DNA of 10,939 nucleotides, taken from NCBI GenBank assembly GCA_964614515.1, contig CAZTPJ010000102.1, forward strand, positions 1-10,939, given 5' to 3'. The DNA comes from CAZTPJ01 sp964614515 (GTDB taxonomy: Bacteria; Planctomycetota; Phycisphaerae; Phycisphaerales; UBA1924). The translations under genes and the position numbers were made by a program. Of this stretch, positions 5,335-10,939 are shown piece by piece (position 1 is the stretch's first letter; each line of letters begins with the position of its first letter). Under the pieces are notes generated by a model. That model saw only the letters and a program-made list of their open reading frames with translations. It was not told the DNA's origin and ran no database searches.

Positions 5335-6681
5335 ATGAAACTCACCATGGTCGGAACGGGGTATGTGGGCCTGGTCACGGGCGTGTGCTTCGCCAATACG
5401 GGCAACGACGTGATCTGTCTCGATGTTGACCCCGCGAAGATCGACAAACTCAAGGCCGGCGTCTGTCCCATTTATGAACCCGGCCTGACCGACCTGATGG
5501 TGCGCAACGCCAGGGCCGGCCGCCTGACGTATACGCTCGACAAGAAGGCCGCGTATCGCGATGCGCAGATCATCTTCATCTGCGTCGGCACGCCGAGCGA
5601 TGAACGCGGACATTCCGACCTGAAGTACATCCACGCCGCCGCGGATGACATCGCGGCGGTCTTGAAGGAACTCGGGCCGAATCAGCCGCCAAAGGTCGTC
5701 GTGGTCAAGTCCACCGTCCCCGTCGGCACATCGCAGGAAGTCGGCCGTCGCATCCGCGAGCGCGTCGGACCCGGCATCCCCTTCACCATCGCCAACAACC
5801 CCGAGTTTCTCAAAGAGGGCGACGCGGTGAACGACTTTCTCAAGCCCGATCGCGTGGTGTGCGGCGTCGAAGATGCGGCCACGGGCGATATCCTGCGCCA
5901 GTTGTACGAACCCTTCGTCCGCCAGGGTCACCCGATCTTCATCATGGACATTCTCTCGAGCGAGATGGTCAAGTACGCCTCGAACAACTTCCTCGCGACC
6001 AAGATCAGTTTCATCAACGAGATGGCGACGCTCTGCGAGGCGTATGGCGCCGACATCGGCCAGGTCCGCGCGGGCATGTGCTCGGACAAACGCATCGGCT
6101 CGATGTTCCTGTACCCCGGCCTGGGCTACGGCGGCTCGTGCTTCCCCAAGGACACGCTCGCGTGCATCATGATGGGCGACAAGGCGGGACGCCCAGCGCT
6201 GGTGTCACGCGCGGTGCATGATGTCAATCAGCGACAGCGCGACTTGTTCTTTGACAAGATCCTCGGCCACTTCAAGAGTTCTGGCGGACTGCACGGCAAG
6301 ACCCTCGCGTTCTGGGGCATCGCGTTCAAGCCGCGGACCGATGACATCCGCGAAGCCCCGGCCATCACACTCATGCGCAAGGCCGTCGGCTTTGGCGCCA
6401 CGGTGCGGGCGCATGATCCTGTCGCGGGGGACAACGGGCGTGCCGAACTCGGCGCTGCGGCCACGGTCATCGACGATCCGTATGAGGCCGTCAAGGGCGC
6501 TGACGCCCTGGTCATCTGCACCGACTGGGACGAGTTCAAGAACCCCGACTTCGCACGCCTCGGCACGGCCATGCGCTCGCGCGTGATCTTCGACGGGCGA
6601 AATCTGTTTCGGCCCGAGCAGATGGCCGCGGCAGGGTTCGAGTATTACTCCGTGGGGCGTGCGGCCGTCAAGCCCAAGTGA
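5335..6681 (+). CDS. ugd: UDP-glucose 6-dehydrogenase
   Basis: This cytosolic NAD+ enzyme oxidises UDP-glucose to UDP-glucuronate, a precursor of extracellular polysaccharides and other glycans. The 448-residue product has the standard three-part layout: an N-terminal NAD-binding domain with GTGYVG (7-12), a CVGTP block (83-87) and NPEFLKEG (155-162); a central helical dimer domain with MVKYASNNF (211-219, Lys213 and Asn217 catalytic); GYGGSCFPKD (264-273) with the nucleophile Cys269; and a C-terminal UDP-binding domain with FWGIAFKPRTDDIRE starting near 321. The frame is open to 5236, but that 33-residue extension is poly-Arg encoded by repeat DNA, and AGGAGG at 5323-5328 selects 5335. No sugar or polysaccharide gene adjoins it, so its glycan product cannot be named. 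Closely related UDP-sugar dehydrogenases cannot be fully excluded. Confidence 0.96.
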   Translation: MKLTMVGTGYVGLVTGVCFANTGNDVICLDVDPAKIDKLKAGVCPIYEPGLTDLMVRNARAGRLTYTLDKKAAYRDAQIIFICVGTPSDERGHSDLKYIHAAADDIAAVLKELGPNQPPKVVVVKSTVPVGTSQEVGRRIRERVGPGIPFTIANNPEFLKEGDAVNDFLKPDRVVCGVEDAATGDILRQLYEPFVRQGHPIFIMDILSSEMVKYASNNFLATKISFINEMATLCEAYGADIGQVRAGMCSDKRIGSMFLYPGLGYGGSCFPKDTLACIMMGDKAGRPALVSRAVHDVNQRQRDLFFDKILGHFKSSGGLHGKTLAFWGIAFKPRTDDIREAPAITLMRKAVGFGATVRAHDPVAGDNGRAELGAAATVIDDPYEAVKGADALVICTDWDEFKNPDFARLGTAMRSRVIFDGRNLFRPEQMAAAGFEYYSVGRAAVKPK

Positions 6682-6686
6682 TGTGT

Positions 6687-6714
6687 CATGGGCAAGCCTC
6701 CTGGCTTGCCCGTG
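6687..6714 (+). terminator. Strong 12-bp hairpin downstream of ugd
   Basis: GGGCAAGCC (6690-6698) pairs perfectly with GGCTTGCCC (6703-6711) over a TCCT loop. CAT/GTG extends the stem to 12 bp with one wobble. It begins 6 bp after the ugd stop codon. No T-run follows, so it is a candidate terminator or mRNA end-stabiliser, or another dispersed palindrome. Confidence 0.6.
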
Positions 6715-6736
6715 CCTCCGCATCGCAGGCAGCATC

Positions 6737-6757
6737 GAAGTCGCCTATGGCGACTTC
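6737..6757. repeat. Perfect 9-bp hairpin, 3-nt loop
   Basis: GAAGTCGCC (6737-6745) and GGCGACTTC (6749-6757) are separated by TAT. It is a second strong palindrome 23 bp after the ugd-proximal hairpin and just before the inverted-repeat element at 6771. It may be part of termination or an independent palindromic repeat. Confidence 0.55.
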
Positions 6758-6770
6758 AATGGCACGTCAA

Positions 6771-6944
6771 ACAAGAAGCCCGACCATGAGGGAGGGCTTG
6801 GCCCCGGAAGCAGACTCGCGTTCACCAGTGATCCACGTCGTCACCCGCGCCCTGCGGCGGGCCAACTCGTGTGACGATGGACATTTTTGAGGCCACTGGC
6901 GCCTGCTCCCGCCGCCAAGCCCTCCCTCATGGTGGGCTTCTTGT
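6771..6944. mobile_element. MITE- or REPIN-like element 1, inverted repeats of about 31 bp
   Basis: The left end (6771-6802, starting ACAAGAAGCCC) is repeated inverted at 6914-6944, with a single 1-nt deletion. Each arm can also fold on itself (AAGCCC at 6776-6781 with GGGCTT at 6794-6799). The interior contains GTGTGACGATGGA at 6869-6881 and TGGCGC at 6897-6902, both found at the same distance from the right end in element 2 (10750-10937). No coding capacity and no clear target-site duplication are visible. It fills most of the ugd/nadA gap. Confidence 0.72.
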
Positions 6945-6976
6945 TCGATTCGCGACCTTTGCCTGCTCCCGCTTCG

Positions 6977-6982
6977 TACAAT
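6977..6982 (+). promoter_or_regulatory. Candidate -10 of nadA, leaderless
   Basis: TACAAT ends 6 nt before the ATG at 6989; there is no Shine-Dalgarno. It is the closest match to the TATAAT consensus among the candidates. A 12-bp direct repeat GCCTGCTCCCGC occurs at 6961-6972, immediately upstream, and also at 6901-6912. Confidence 0.55.
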
Positions 6983-6988
6983 CATCAC

Positions 6989-8302
6989 ATGTCCATCGCC
7001 GTCACCAGTTCAGGCATCGTGCTCCAGCCCGGCATGGACATTTGCCAGAACGATCTGCCGCTGGACTGGTATCAAGCGGAACTGCGCCCGTATGCAGAGG
7101 AATATCTCGCGCTGCCGGATCGCACGCCCGAGACGGTGCTGCCGTGGCTCGATGGGTATGTGCGGCGGGCGCTCGATCACTTCGGCGATTCGCTCATGCT
7201 CGTCGCGCACTACTACATGGGCGGCGAGATCGTCAAACTCGTCGAGCGTTACGGCGGCCTCGTGGCGGACAGTTACGCCCTGGCCGTGCAGGCCGCGCGA
7301 CATCCTGAGAAGAAGGTCATCGTCGAGTCCGCCGTGCATTTCATGGCCGAGGCCATCGCCATCCTCGCGAACGATGACCAGCAGGTGTGGATCACGAATC
7401 CCAAGGCCGGCTGCACGATGGAGATGATGGCCAAGGACCACATGGTGCTGCCCGTGGCGGATGTACTGATCGCGCGCTACGGCGACGATCTCGTCACCAT
7501 CGCTTACATGAACACCTCCGGCCGTCTCAAGGCCCTCGCGGGGCGCACGGGGGGGGCCGTGTGTACGAGTTCCAACGCGCACCTCGTGATGGACTGGGCA
7601 CGAAAGCAAGGCAAGAAGATTCTGTTCGTGCCTGATGAACATCTCGGGCGCAACACGGCCGATCGCCTCGGCATGGACCTCTCGCGCGTGGTGCGCCTGC
7701 CAGACATGCGGATGCCGCGCACGATCGCGCGTGATGAGTGGCCCGCGCTCGATACGGCCGAGGTGCTGCTGTGGGCGTCATATTGCGGCGTACACACCGT
7801 TTTTCGCGAAGAGCATGTGCGATACTGGCAAGCGCGCGGGTGGCGCGTGCTTGTCCACCCCGAGTCGCCGCTGGAGGTCGTCCGCGCCGCCGATGGACAG
7901 GGGAGCACCAGTTACCTGTGGCGGGCCGTGATGGATGCGGCGCGCGGATCGAAGTTCGCCATCGGCACCGAGGGCCACTTCGTGAGAAATCTCAAGGAAC
8001 AGGCTGGACTGCGCGGGATCGAGGTCGTGCATCTCGCCAGCGCGCCCGAGCCGGGCCTGCTGCGCATCGCCGGGTGCGGATGCGCGACGATGAGCCGCAA
8101 CGACCCGCCGCACCTCGCGGGCACGCTCGATCTCCTGCGGCAAGGCCGTGGGCCGGACATCAACCGCGTGCTGCCGGGGGATGTGGTGGATGAAGCCACG
8201 GCCGCGCGGGATCGATTGCCGCCTGATGAGCGGGCGAAACTGGTGCGCGAGGCGAAGATGGCGATGCAGCGGATGATTGAGATTACAGAGGGGGGGCGGT
8301 AA
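6989..8302 (+). CDS. nadA: Quinolinate synthase
   Basis: This cytosolic [4Fe-4S] enzyme condenses iminoaspartate with dihydroxyacetone phosphate to give quinolinate in NAD synthesis. The 437-residue product shows the family blocks VAHYYMGGEI (72-81), VADSYALA (92-99), NTSGRLKA (175-182), VCTSSNA (191-197), ILFVPDEHLGRN (211-222) and LVHPESPLEVV (288-298). The three expected cluster ligands are probably Cys142 (AGCTMEMM), Cys266 (ASYCGVH) and Cys365 (in GCGCATM; Cys363 is the alternative). It is longer than the roughly 300-350-residue enzymes of many bacteria, mainly through an N-terminal part with an acidic insert (about 20-65). The frame is open to 6887, but that stretch is encoded by the repeat element; TACAAT upstream supports 6989. 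nadB and nadC are not in the window. Confidence 0.95.
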   Translation: MSIAVTSSGIVLQPGMDICQNDLPLDWYQAELRPYAEEYLALPDRTPETVLPWLDGYVRRALDHFGDSLMLVAHYYMGGEIVKLVERYGGLVADSYALAVQAARHPEKKVIVESAVHFMAEAIAILANDDQQVWITNPKAGCTMEMMAKDHMVLPVADVLIARYGDDLVTIAYMNTSGRLKALAGRTGGAVCTSSNAHLVMDWARKQGKKILFVPDEHLGRNTADRLGMDLSRVVRLPDMRMPRTIARDEWPALDTAEVLLWASYCGVHTVFREEHVRYWQARGWRVLVHPESPLEVVRAADGQGSTSYLWRAVMDAARGSKFAIGTEGHFVRNLKEQAGLRGIEVVHLASAPEPGLLRIAGCGCATMSRNDPPHLAGTLDLLRQGRGPDINRVLPGDVVDEATAARDRLPPDERAKLVREAKMAMQRMIEITEGGR

Positions 8303-8315
8303 TGCATCGGATCAA

Positions 8316-8338
8316 GGAGCCGATTGCGCGAGCAATCG
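8316..8338 (+). repeat. REP-like hairpin unit, copy 4 (left arm of pair B)
   Basis: GGAGCC leads into a perfect 7-bp stem, CGATTGC, loop GCGA, GCAATCG. Its 22-bp core is identical to that of copy 1 at 3210. It faces copy 5 at 8397-8418. The pair occupies most of the 130-bp gap between nadA and the DNA methyltransferase gene. Confidence 0.82.
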
Positions 8339-8396
8339 GAGGTTCGGGTGCGCATGTGTGTTCGCGGTTCATGGATCGTGGTGATTGTGTTGACAT

Positions 8397-8418
8397 TGAT
8401 CGCTCGCGCGATCGGCTC
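8397..8418 (-). repeat. REP-like hairpin unit, copy 5 (right arm of pair B)
   Basis: On the minus strand AGAGCC (from 8419) leads into CGATCGC, loop GCGA, GCGATCA. The last base of the stem is mismatched. With copy 4 it makes a head-to-head doublet of 104 bp. A TTGACA-like sequence at 8390-8395 sits just inside the doublet, but no -10 at normal spacing follows. Confidence 0.78.
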
Positions 8419-8432
8419 TTTGTGGGGCGAGG

Positions 8433-9197
8433 ATGAACGAGCTTGCAGCGACACACCTCGGCGACTGGCTCACCCTCGCGCCCACACTCGCGCCCGCCTC
8501 CATCGACCTGCTCTACGCCGATCCGCCATTCAACACCGGCCAGGCGAAGCGCACGCCTCCGAACGCAAGCCGCGCTGGCCGTGCCACATCCGCCGCATAC
8601 CACGACACATGGCCGGACATTCCGGCCTACCTCGCCTGGCTGCGCGAGCGCCTCATCGCCACGCTCCCCGCGCTCAAGCCCACCGCCACCATCCTCCTGC
8701 ACATCGACTGGCGAACGTGCCATCACGTCCGACTCATGCTCGATGATCTCCTCGGCGAGGATCGCTTCGTGAATCACCTGATCTGGCACTACGGCCTGGG
8801 CGGTTCCTCCCCGCGCCGCTTCGCACGAAAGCACGATGACATCCTCTTCTATTGCCTCGACCCCGCGCGGTACTGGTTCGAACCGCCGATGATCCCCGCG
8901 ACAAGCCGGCGCATGGCCGGGCGCATGAAGAAGGCGACGGATGTGCTGAAGATCCCGGCGATCAACAACATGGCCGTGGAACGCACCGGCTACCCAACGC
9001 AGAAGCCCGTGGCGTTGCTCGACGTGTTGGTTCGCGCGTGCTGTCCGCCGGGGGGGGTGGTGCTGGACCCGTGCTGCGGAAGCGGAACGACGCTGGTGGC
9101 GGCCATGACGGCCGGGCGACGTGGCGTCGGGTTTGATGTCAGCGAGGTTGCGGTTGATTTGACGAGGGAGCGGGTGGGAATCGTCGTCGAACGCTGA
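8433..9197 (+). CDS. Beta-class DNA methyltransferase (probably N6-adenine), no partner nuclease in window
   Basis: This 254-residue protein probably methylates adenine (or N4 of cytosine) in DNA. The catalytic motif IV is DPPF (30-33), placed before the SAM-binding motif I DPCCGSGTT (212-220). That order defines the beta class of amino-methyltransferases. TQKP (189-192) precedes motif I, as is usual for this group. A central stretch (85-180) would carry the target-recognition region; IWHYGLGGSSPRRFARKHDDILFY starts near residue 117. It is compact compared with Type III Mod subunits. No restriction endonuclease, specificity or helicase gene lies next to it, so it may be an orphan regulator of the CcrM or phage type, or have a remote partner. 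The start at 8433 has only a purine-rich GGGGCGAGG before it. It may be transcribed from nadA, 130 bp upstream. Confidence 0.92.
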   Translation: MNELAATHLGDWLTLAPTLAPASIDLLYADPPFNTGQAKRTPPNASRAGRATSAAYHDTWPDIPAYLAWLRERLIATLPALKPTATILLHIDWRTCHHVRLMLDDLLGEDRFVNHLIWHYGLGGSSPRRFARKHDDILFYCLDPARYWFEPPMIPATSRRMAGRMKKATDVLKIPAINNMAVERTGYPTQKPVALLDVLVRACCPPGGVVLDPCCGSGTTLVAAMTAGRRGVGFDVSEVAVDLTRERVGIVVER

Positions 9198-9204
9198 GGC
9201 GTGC

Positions 9205-9233
9205 CACCGGCCACGGTTTCTCCGTGGCCGGTG
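9205..9233 (+). terminator. Perfect 12-bp hairpin downstream of the DNA methyltransferase gene
   Basis: CACCGGCCACGG (9205-9216) pairs fully with CCGTGGCCGGTG (9222-9233) over a TTTCT loop, starting 7 bp after the stop codon. It is the most stable stem in the window. No T-tract follows. The position is that of a terminator. Confidence 0.68.
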
Positions 9234-9338
9234 CGGCCGTGGCGACGACGCCCGATTCTCGACACAACTCACCGATCGCACCGACGGCGAAGCGCGGTCT
9301 GTGGCACACACGGGGATTGGCGTCCCGCGGGGCGCGGC

Positions 9339-9344
9339 TACGAT
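9339..9344 (+). promoter_or_regulatory. Candidate promoter of the 9354 gene, leaderless
   Basis: TACGAT ends 9 nt before the ATG at 9354. A weak -35 candidate, TTGGCG (9318-9323), lies 15 bp upstream. There is no Shine-Dalgarno. Confidence 0.55.
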
Positions 9345-9353
9345 AGCCGTCCC

Positions 9354-9851
9354 ATGGTGCTGCTCGCGCGACTCTACACCAGGAAGATCATCAACATCAA
9401 CGTCAACATCGTGTTGGCGGGGCTGCTGACGCTTGGCCTGACGTTGATCGTCATTCACCTGACGCACTACATCGGCATCACGAGCAAGTTCGCGATCCTG
9501 GCGATCAAGTTCACCTGTGACGTCGTCTTTGACGTGGCGATCTACTACCTGCTGCACTGGGTGGCGAACCATCGCCTGCCCAAGTGGGTGCTGCCCAAGC
9601 CGAAGAACCCGCCCGGCACGCGCCTGAGGTATTTCCGCGACGCCACGCTCGTGCAGTTTGAGCGGGCACTCTTCTCACCCGTGTACTACTCGGTCATGCT
9701 CACCGTCGCCTACTTCTGGCTCGATGAAGCCTCATCAAACCGCGAGCAGGCCGTCGTCGTCGGTTTCGCCGCCGGGATGCTCGCCACGCGAGGCTTGCAC
9801 ACGAGTTGGATGCTTGTGTCCGGCCGATTCAAGGAGCGTCCGCACGCGTGA
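9354..9851 (+). CDS. Small multipass membrane protein of unknown function
   Basis: I do not recognise this 165-residue protein. It has about four hydrophobic segments (roughly 17-37, 46-70, 107-124 and 131-154). A basic, Pro-rich loop separates the two halves (71-95, with KWVLPKPKNPPG at 77-88), and the C-terminus is charged. Short basic N-terminal residues (LYTRK) suggest the N-terminus stays in the cytoplasm. The frame is open to 9201, but the upstream part is Arg/Pro/Thr-rich and includes the hairpin at 9205-9233. TACGAT placed 9 nt before the ATG at 9354, and the onset of membrane-like sequence there, favour this start. It ends one base from the stop codon of yhhQ on the other strand. Codon use resembles its neighbours, so it is probably a real gene. 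Confidence 0.78.
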   Translation: MVLLARLYTRKIININVNIVLAGLLTLGLTLIVIHLTHYIGITSKFAILAIKFTCDVVFDVAIYYLLHWVANHRLPKWVLPKPKNPPGTRLRYFRDATLVQFERALFSPVYYSVMLTVAYFWLDEASSNREQAVVVGFAAGMLATRGLHTSWMLVSGRFKERPHA

Positions 9852-9852
9852 C

Positions 9853-10704
9853 TCATCCCACGCCCGCTTCGACCGCGGCCGCGGCCGGAGGTGACTCCGT
9901 GTGCGTCGGCGGCGGCAATCGCAGGAACTTCGCCAGCCACCACGACCCGACATAGAACGGCCCGGTGTCGATCAGCGCCGCCACGAACTTGAAAACATAC
10001 CCGCTGAGGATGAACACCAGCAGTTGCCCAAACAGCGCCTTGTTCGGATCGATCGGAAGCGCTTTGGCATAGAAGTGCGTGATGAGAATCACGGCCACGG
10101 TGTCCACCATCTGACTCACGAGCGTCGAGCCGTTGTTGCGCAGCCACAGATGCTTGCCGTTGGTGACCTTTCGCCAGAAGTGAAAGACGTAGACGTCAAC
10201 GAACTGCGCGACGAGATACGCGATCATCGACGCGGCCACCGCGCCAAACGCAAGGGTCTTGACCTCAAAGAACACCGGCAGGCGTCCGGCCGCATCGAGC
10301 GCGGGCTTGCCCGTCGCCGGATCAATCGGCAGACTCGGCGGCAGCACACTGCCCAACCACAGAATGAACACCACCCACAGATTGAGCAAGAACCCAACCC
10401 ACACCACCAGCGAAGCCCGACGACGCCCATACAACTCGCTGATGAAGTCCGTGCACAGAAACGTGATTGGATACGGCAGCACGCCCACGGCCACGATGAA
10501 CGGAATGCTCAGCCCCGCGATCGAAAACGACATGTCGATGAAGCGCGTGATGCCCAGGATGTTGAGCATCGCCAGGGTGCCGAGAAAGATCCCCGCGAGC
10601 ACAAGGAACAGCCCCTCGCGCCGCCGGTAGAGTTCGATCTCCGACAACGGGCGCAGCCCCGGCCACGCATGTTGACGACTCGGCAGCGTCGAAACTTCGT
10701 TCAT
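9853..10704 (-). CDS. yhhQ: Queuosine precursor transporter (YhhQ / VUT family)
   Basis: This inner-membrane protein of 283 residues imports queuosine precursors (preQ0/preQ1 type) for tRNA modification, as shown for E. coli YhhQ. Family signatures are clear: LPYPITFLCTDFISELYGRR (76-95), VDVYVFHFWRKVTNGKHLW (169-187) and LRNNGSTLVSQMVDT (188-202). Around six membrane segments are visible (about 31-53, 60-80, 97-120, 148-175, 198-215 and 226-248). A loop at 123-148 (PSLPIDPATGKPALDAAGRL) is an insert relative to the compact E. coli protein, and the N- and C-terminal tails are extended, the latter Pro/Ala-rich. The start at 10704 follows TACGCT by 7 nt without a Shine-Dalgarno. No queuosine synthesis gene or preQ1 riboswitch is visible. 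The exact substrate is inferred from the family. Confidence 0.95.
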   Translation of the reverse strand: MNEVSTLPSRQHAWPGLRPLSEIELYRRREGLFLVLAGIFLGTLAMLNILGITRFIDMSFSIAGLSIPFIVAVGVLPYPITFLCTDFISELYGRRRASLVVWVGFLLNLWVVFILWLGSVLPPSLPIDPATGKPALDAAGRLPVFFEVKTLAFGAVAASMIAYLVAQFVDVYVFHFWRKVTNGKHLWLRNNGSTLVSQMVDTVAVILITHFYAKALPIDPNKALFGQLLVFILSGYVFKFVAALIDTGPFYVGSWWLAKFLRLPPPTHTESPPAAAAVEAGVG

Positions 10705-10711
10705 GGAATCG

Positions 10712-10717
10712 AGCGTA
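10712..10717 (-). promoter_or_regulatory. Candidate -10 of yhhQ, leaderless
   Basis: TACGCT on the minus strand, 7 nt before the ATG at 10704; there is no Shine-Dalgarno. The inverted-repeat element at 10750 starts 32 bp further upstream, so its left arm is close to the -35 region. Confidence 0.5.
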
Positions 10718-10749
10718 GGCGAGCGACAGGAAGCCTGATTGACAGCAAT

Positions 10750-10937
10750 AAGAAGCCCGACCGTGAGGGAGGGCTTGGCGGCGGAGGTGGGCTGTCGTGT
10801 ACCGATGGTTTACGGCGTCACAGGCGTCATTACGGCGGCAGTCCGCGATGTTCGAGCGCCGTGTGTGACGATGGAATCATCTTCACGTCATGGCGCACAT
10901 GTGCGCGGCCAAGCCCTCCCTCACGGTCGGGCTTCTT
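10750..10937. mobile_element. MITE- or REPIN-like element 2, perfect 30-bp inverted repeats
   Basis: The left arm (10750-10779, starting AAGAAGCCCGACC) is repeated exactly in inverted orientation at 10908-10937. Each arm can fold alone (AAGCCC with GGGCTT around an inner CC-GTGA-GG). The interior shares GTGTGACGATGGA (10863-10875) and TGGCGC (10891-10896) with element 1 at equal distance from the right end, and holds a perfect 14-bp palindrome GCGCACATGTGCGC (10893-10906). A short internal duplication (GGCGTCA at 10814-10820 and 10823-10829) may explain part of its extra length. It has no coding capacity and reaches to 2 bp from the window edge. Confidence 0.75.
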
Positions 10938-10939
10938 GC

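Noticed and set aside
6887..6988. 34-residue N-terminal extension of NadA
   Set aside because: It is encoded by the right arm of the inverted-repeat element and the promoter region; TACAAT precedes the ATG at 6989.
8390..8395. TTGACA as -35 of the DNA methyltransferase gene
   Set aside because: No -10-like hexamer is found 15-19 bp downstream; the region is occupied by the hairpin unit at 8397-8418.
3209..8419. CRISPR array made of the hairpin units
   Set aside because: Units are kilobases apart, in both orientations, with no regular spacers and no cas genes.
8283..9572. 429-codon minus-strand open frame
   Set aside because: It is antisense to the DNA methyltransferase gene and crosses two hairpin repeats and intergenic DNA.

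Overview
The window is high-GC bacterial DNA that most likely comes from a planctomycete of the Phycisphaerales type. The main pointer is two adjacent exported proteins that end in a Cys-rich tandem dockerin-like tail (the 'GC-type dockerin' anchor known from Phycisphaerae). Assignment below class level is not possible from the sequence.

Layout. Positions 1-410 hold a 21-bp minisatellite (2-150) and no gene I can support. Two exported proteins follow on the minus strand: a cupredoxin (411-980) and an unrecognised protein (1113-1943), both carrying the same eight-Cys C-terminal tail. Next are metF (2259-3185, minus), a Ca2+/Na+ antiporter (3313-4311, plus), a class I SAM methyltransferase (4329-5150, minus), ugd for UDP-glucose dehydrogenase (5335-6681, plus), nadA for quinolinate synthase (6989-8302, plus), a beta-class DNA methyltransferase without a visible endonuclease (8433-9197, plus), a small unknown membrane protein (9354-9851, plus) and a YhhQ-type queuosine-precursor transporter (9853-10704, minus). 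These are mostly single housekeeping genes in alternating orientation. No pathway operon is visible.

The unusual content is between the genes. Two families of paired inverted hairpins occur only in intergenic gaps. Family 1 has five copies of a GGAGCC-plus-hairpin unit with a GNRA-type tetraloop; four of them form two head-to-head pairs 104-112 bp long, which is the layout of REP doublets (REPINs). Family 2 has two elements of 174-188 bp bounded by inverted repeats of about 30 bp that begin AAGAAGCCC; the two share interior blocks at fixed distances from the right end. Several other perfect palindromes act as candidate terminators without T-tracts.

Start sites fall into two classes. Six genes (metF, the antiporter, the SAM methyltransferase, nadA, the 9354 gene and yhhQ) have a TANNNT -10-like hexamer ending 6-9 nt before the ATG and no Shine-Dalgarno, which predicts leaderless mRNAs. 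The two exported proteins and ugd instead have clear Shine-Dalgarno sequences.

I see no CRISPR array, tRNA, rRNA, integrase or transposase gene, and no complete new multi-gene defence or metabolic system. The best candidates for novelty are the repeat families and the leaderless promoter pattern.
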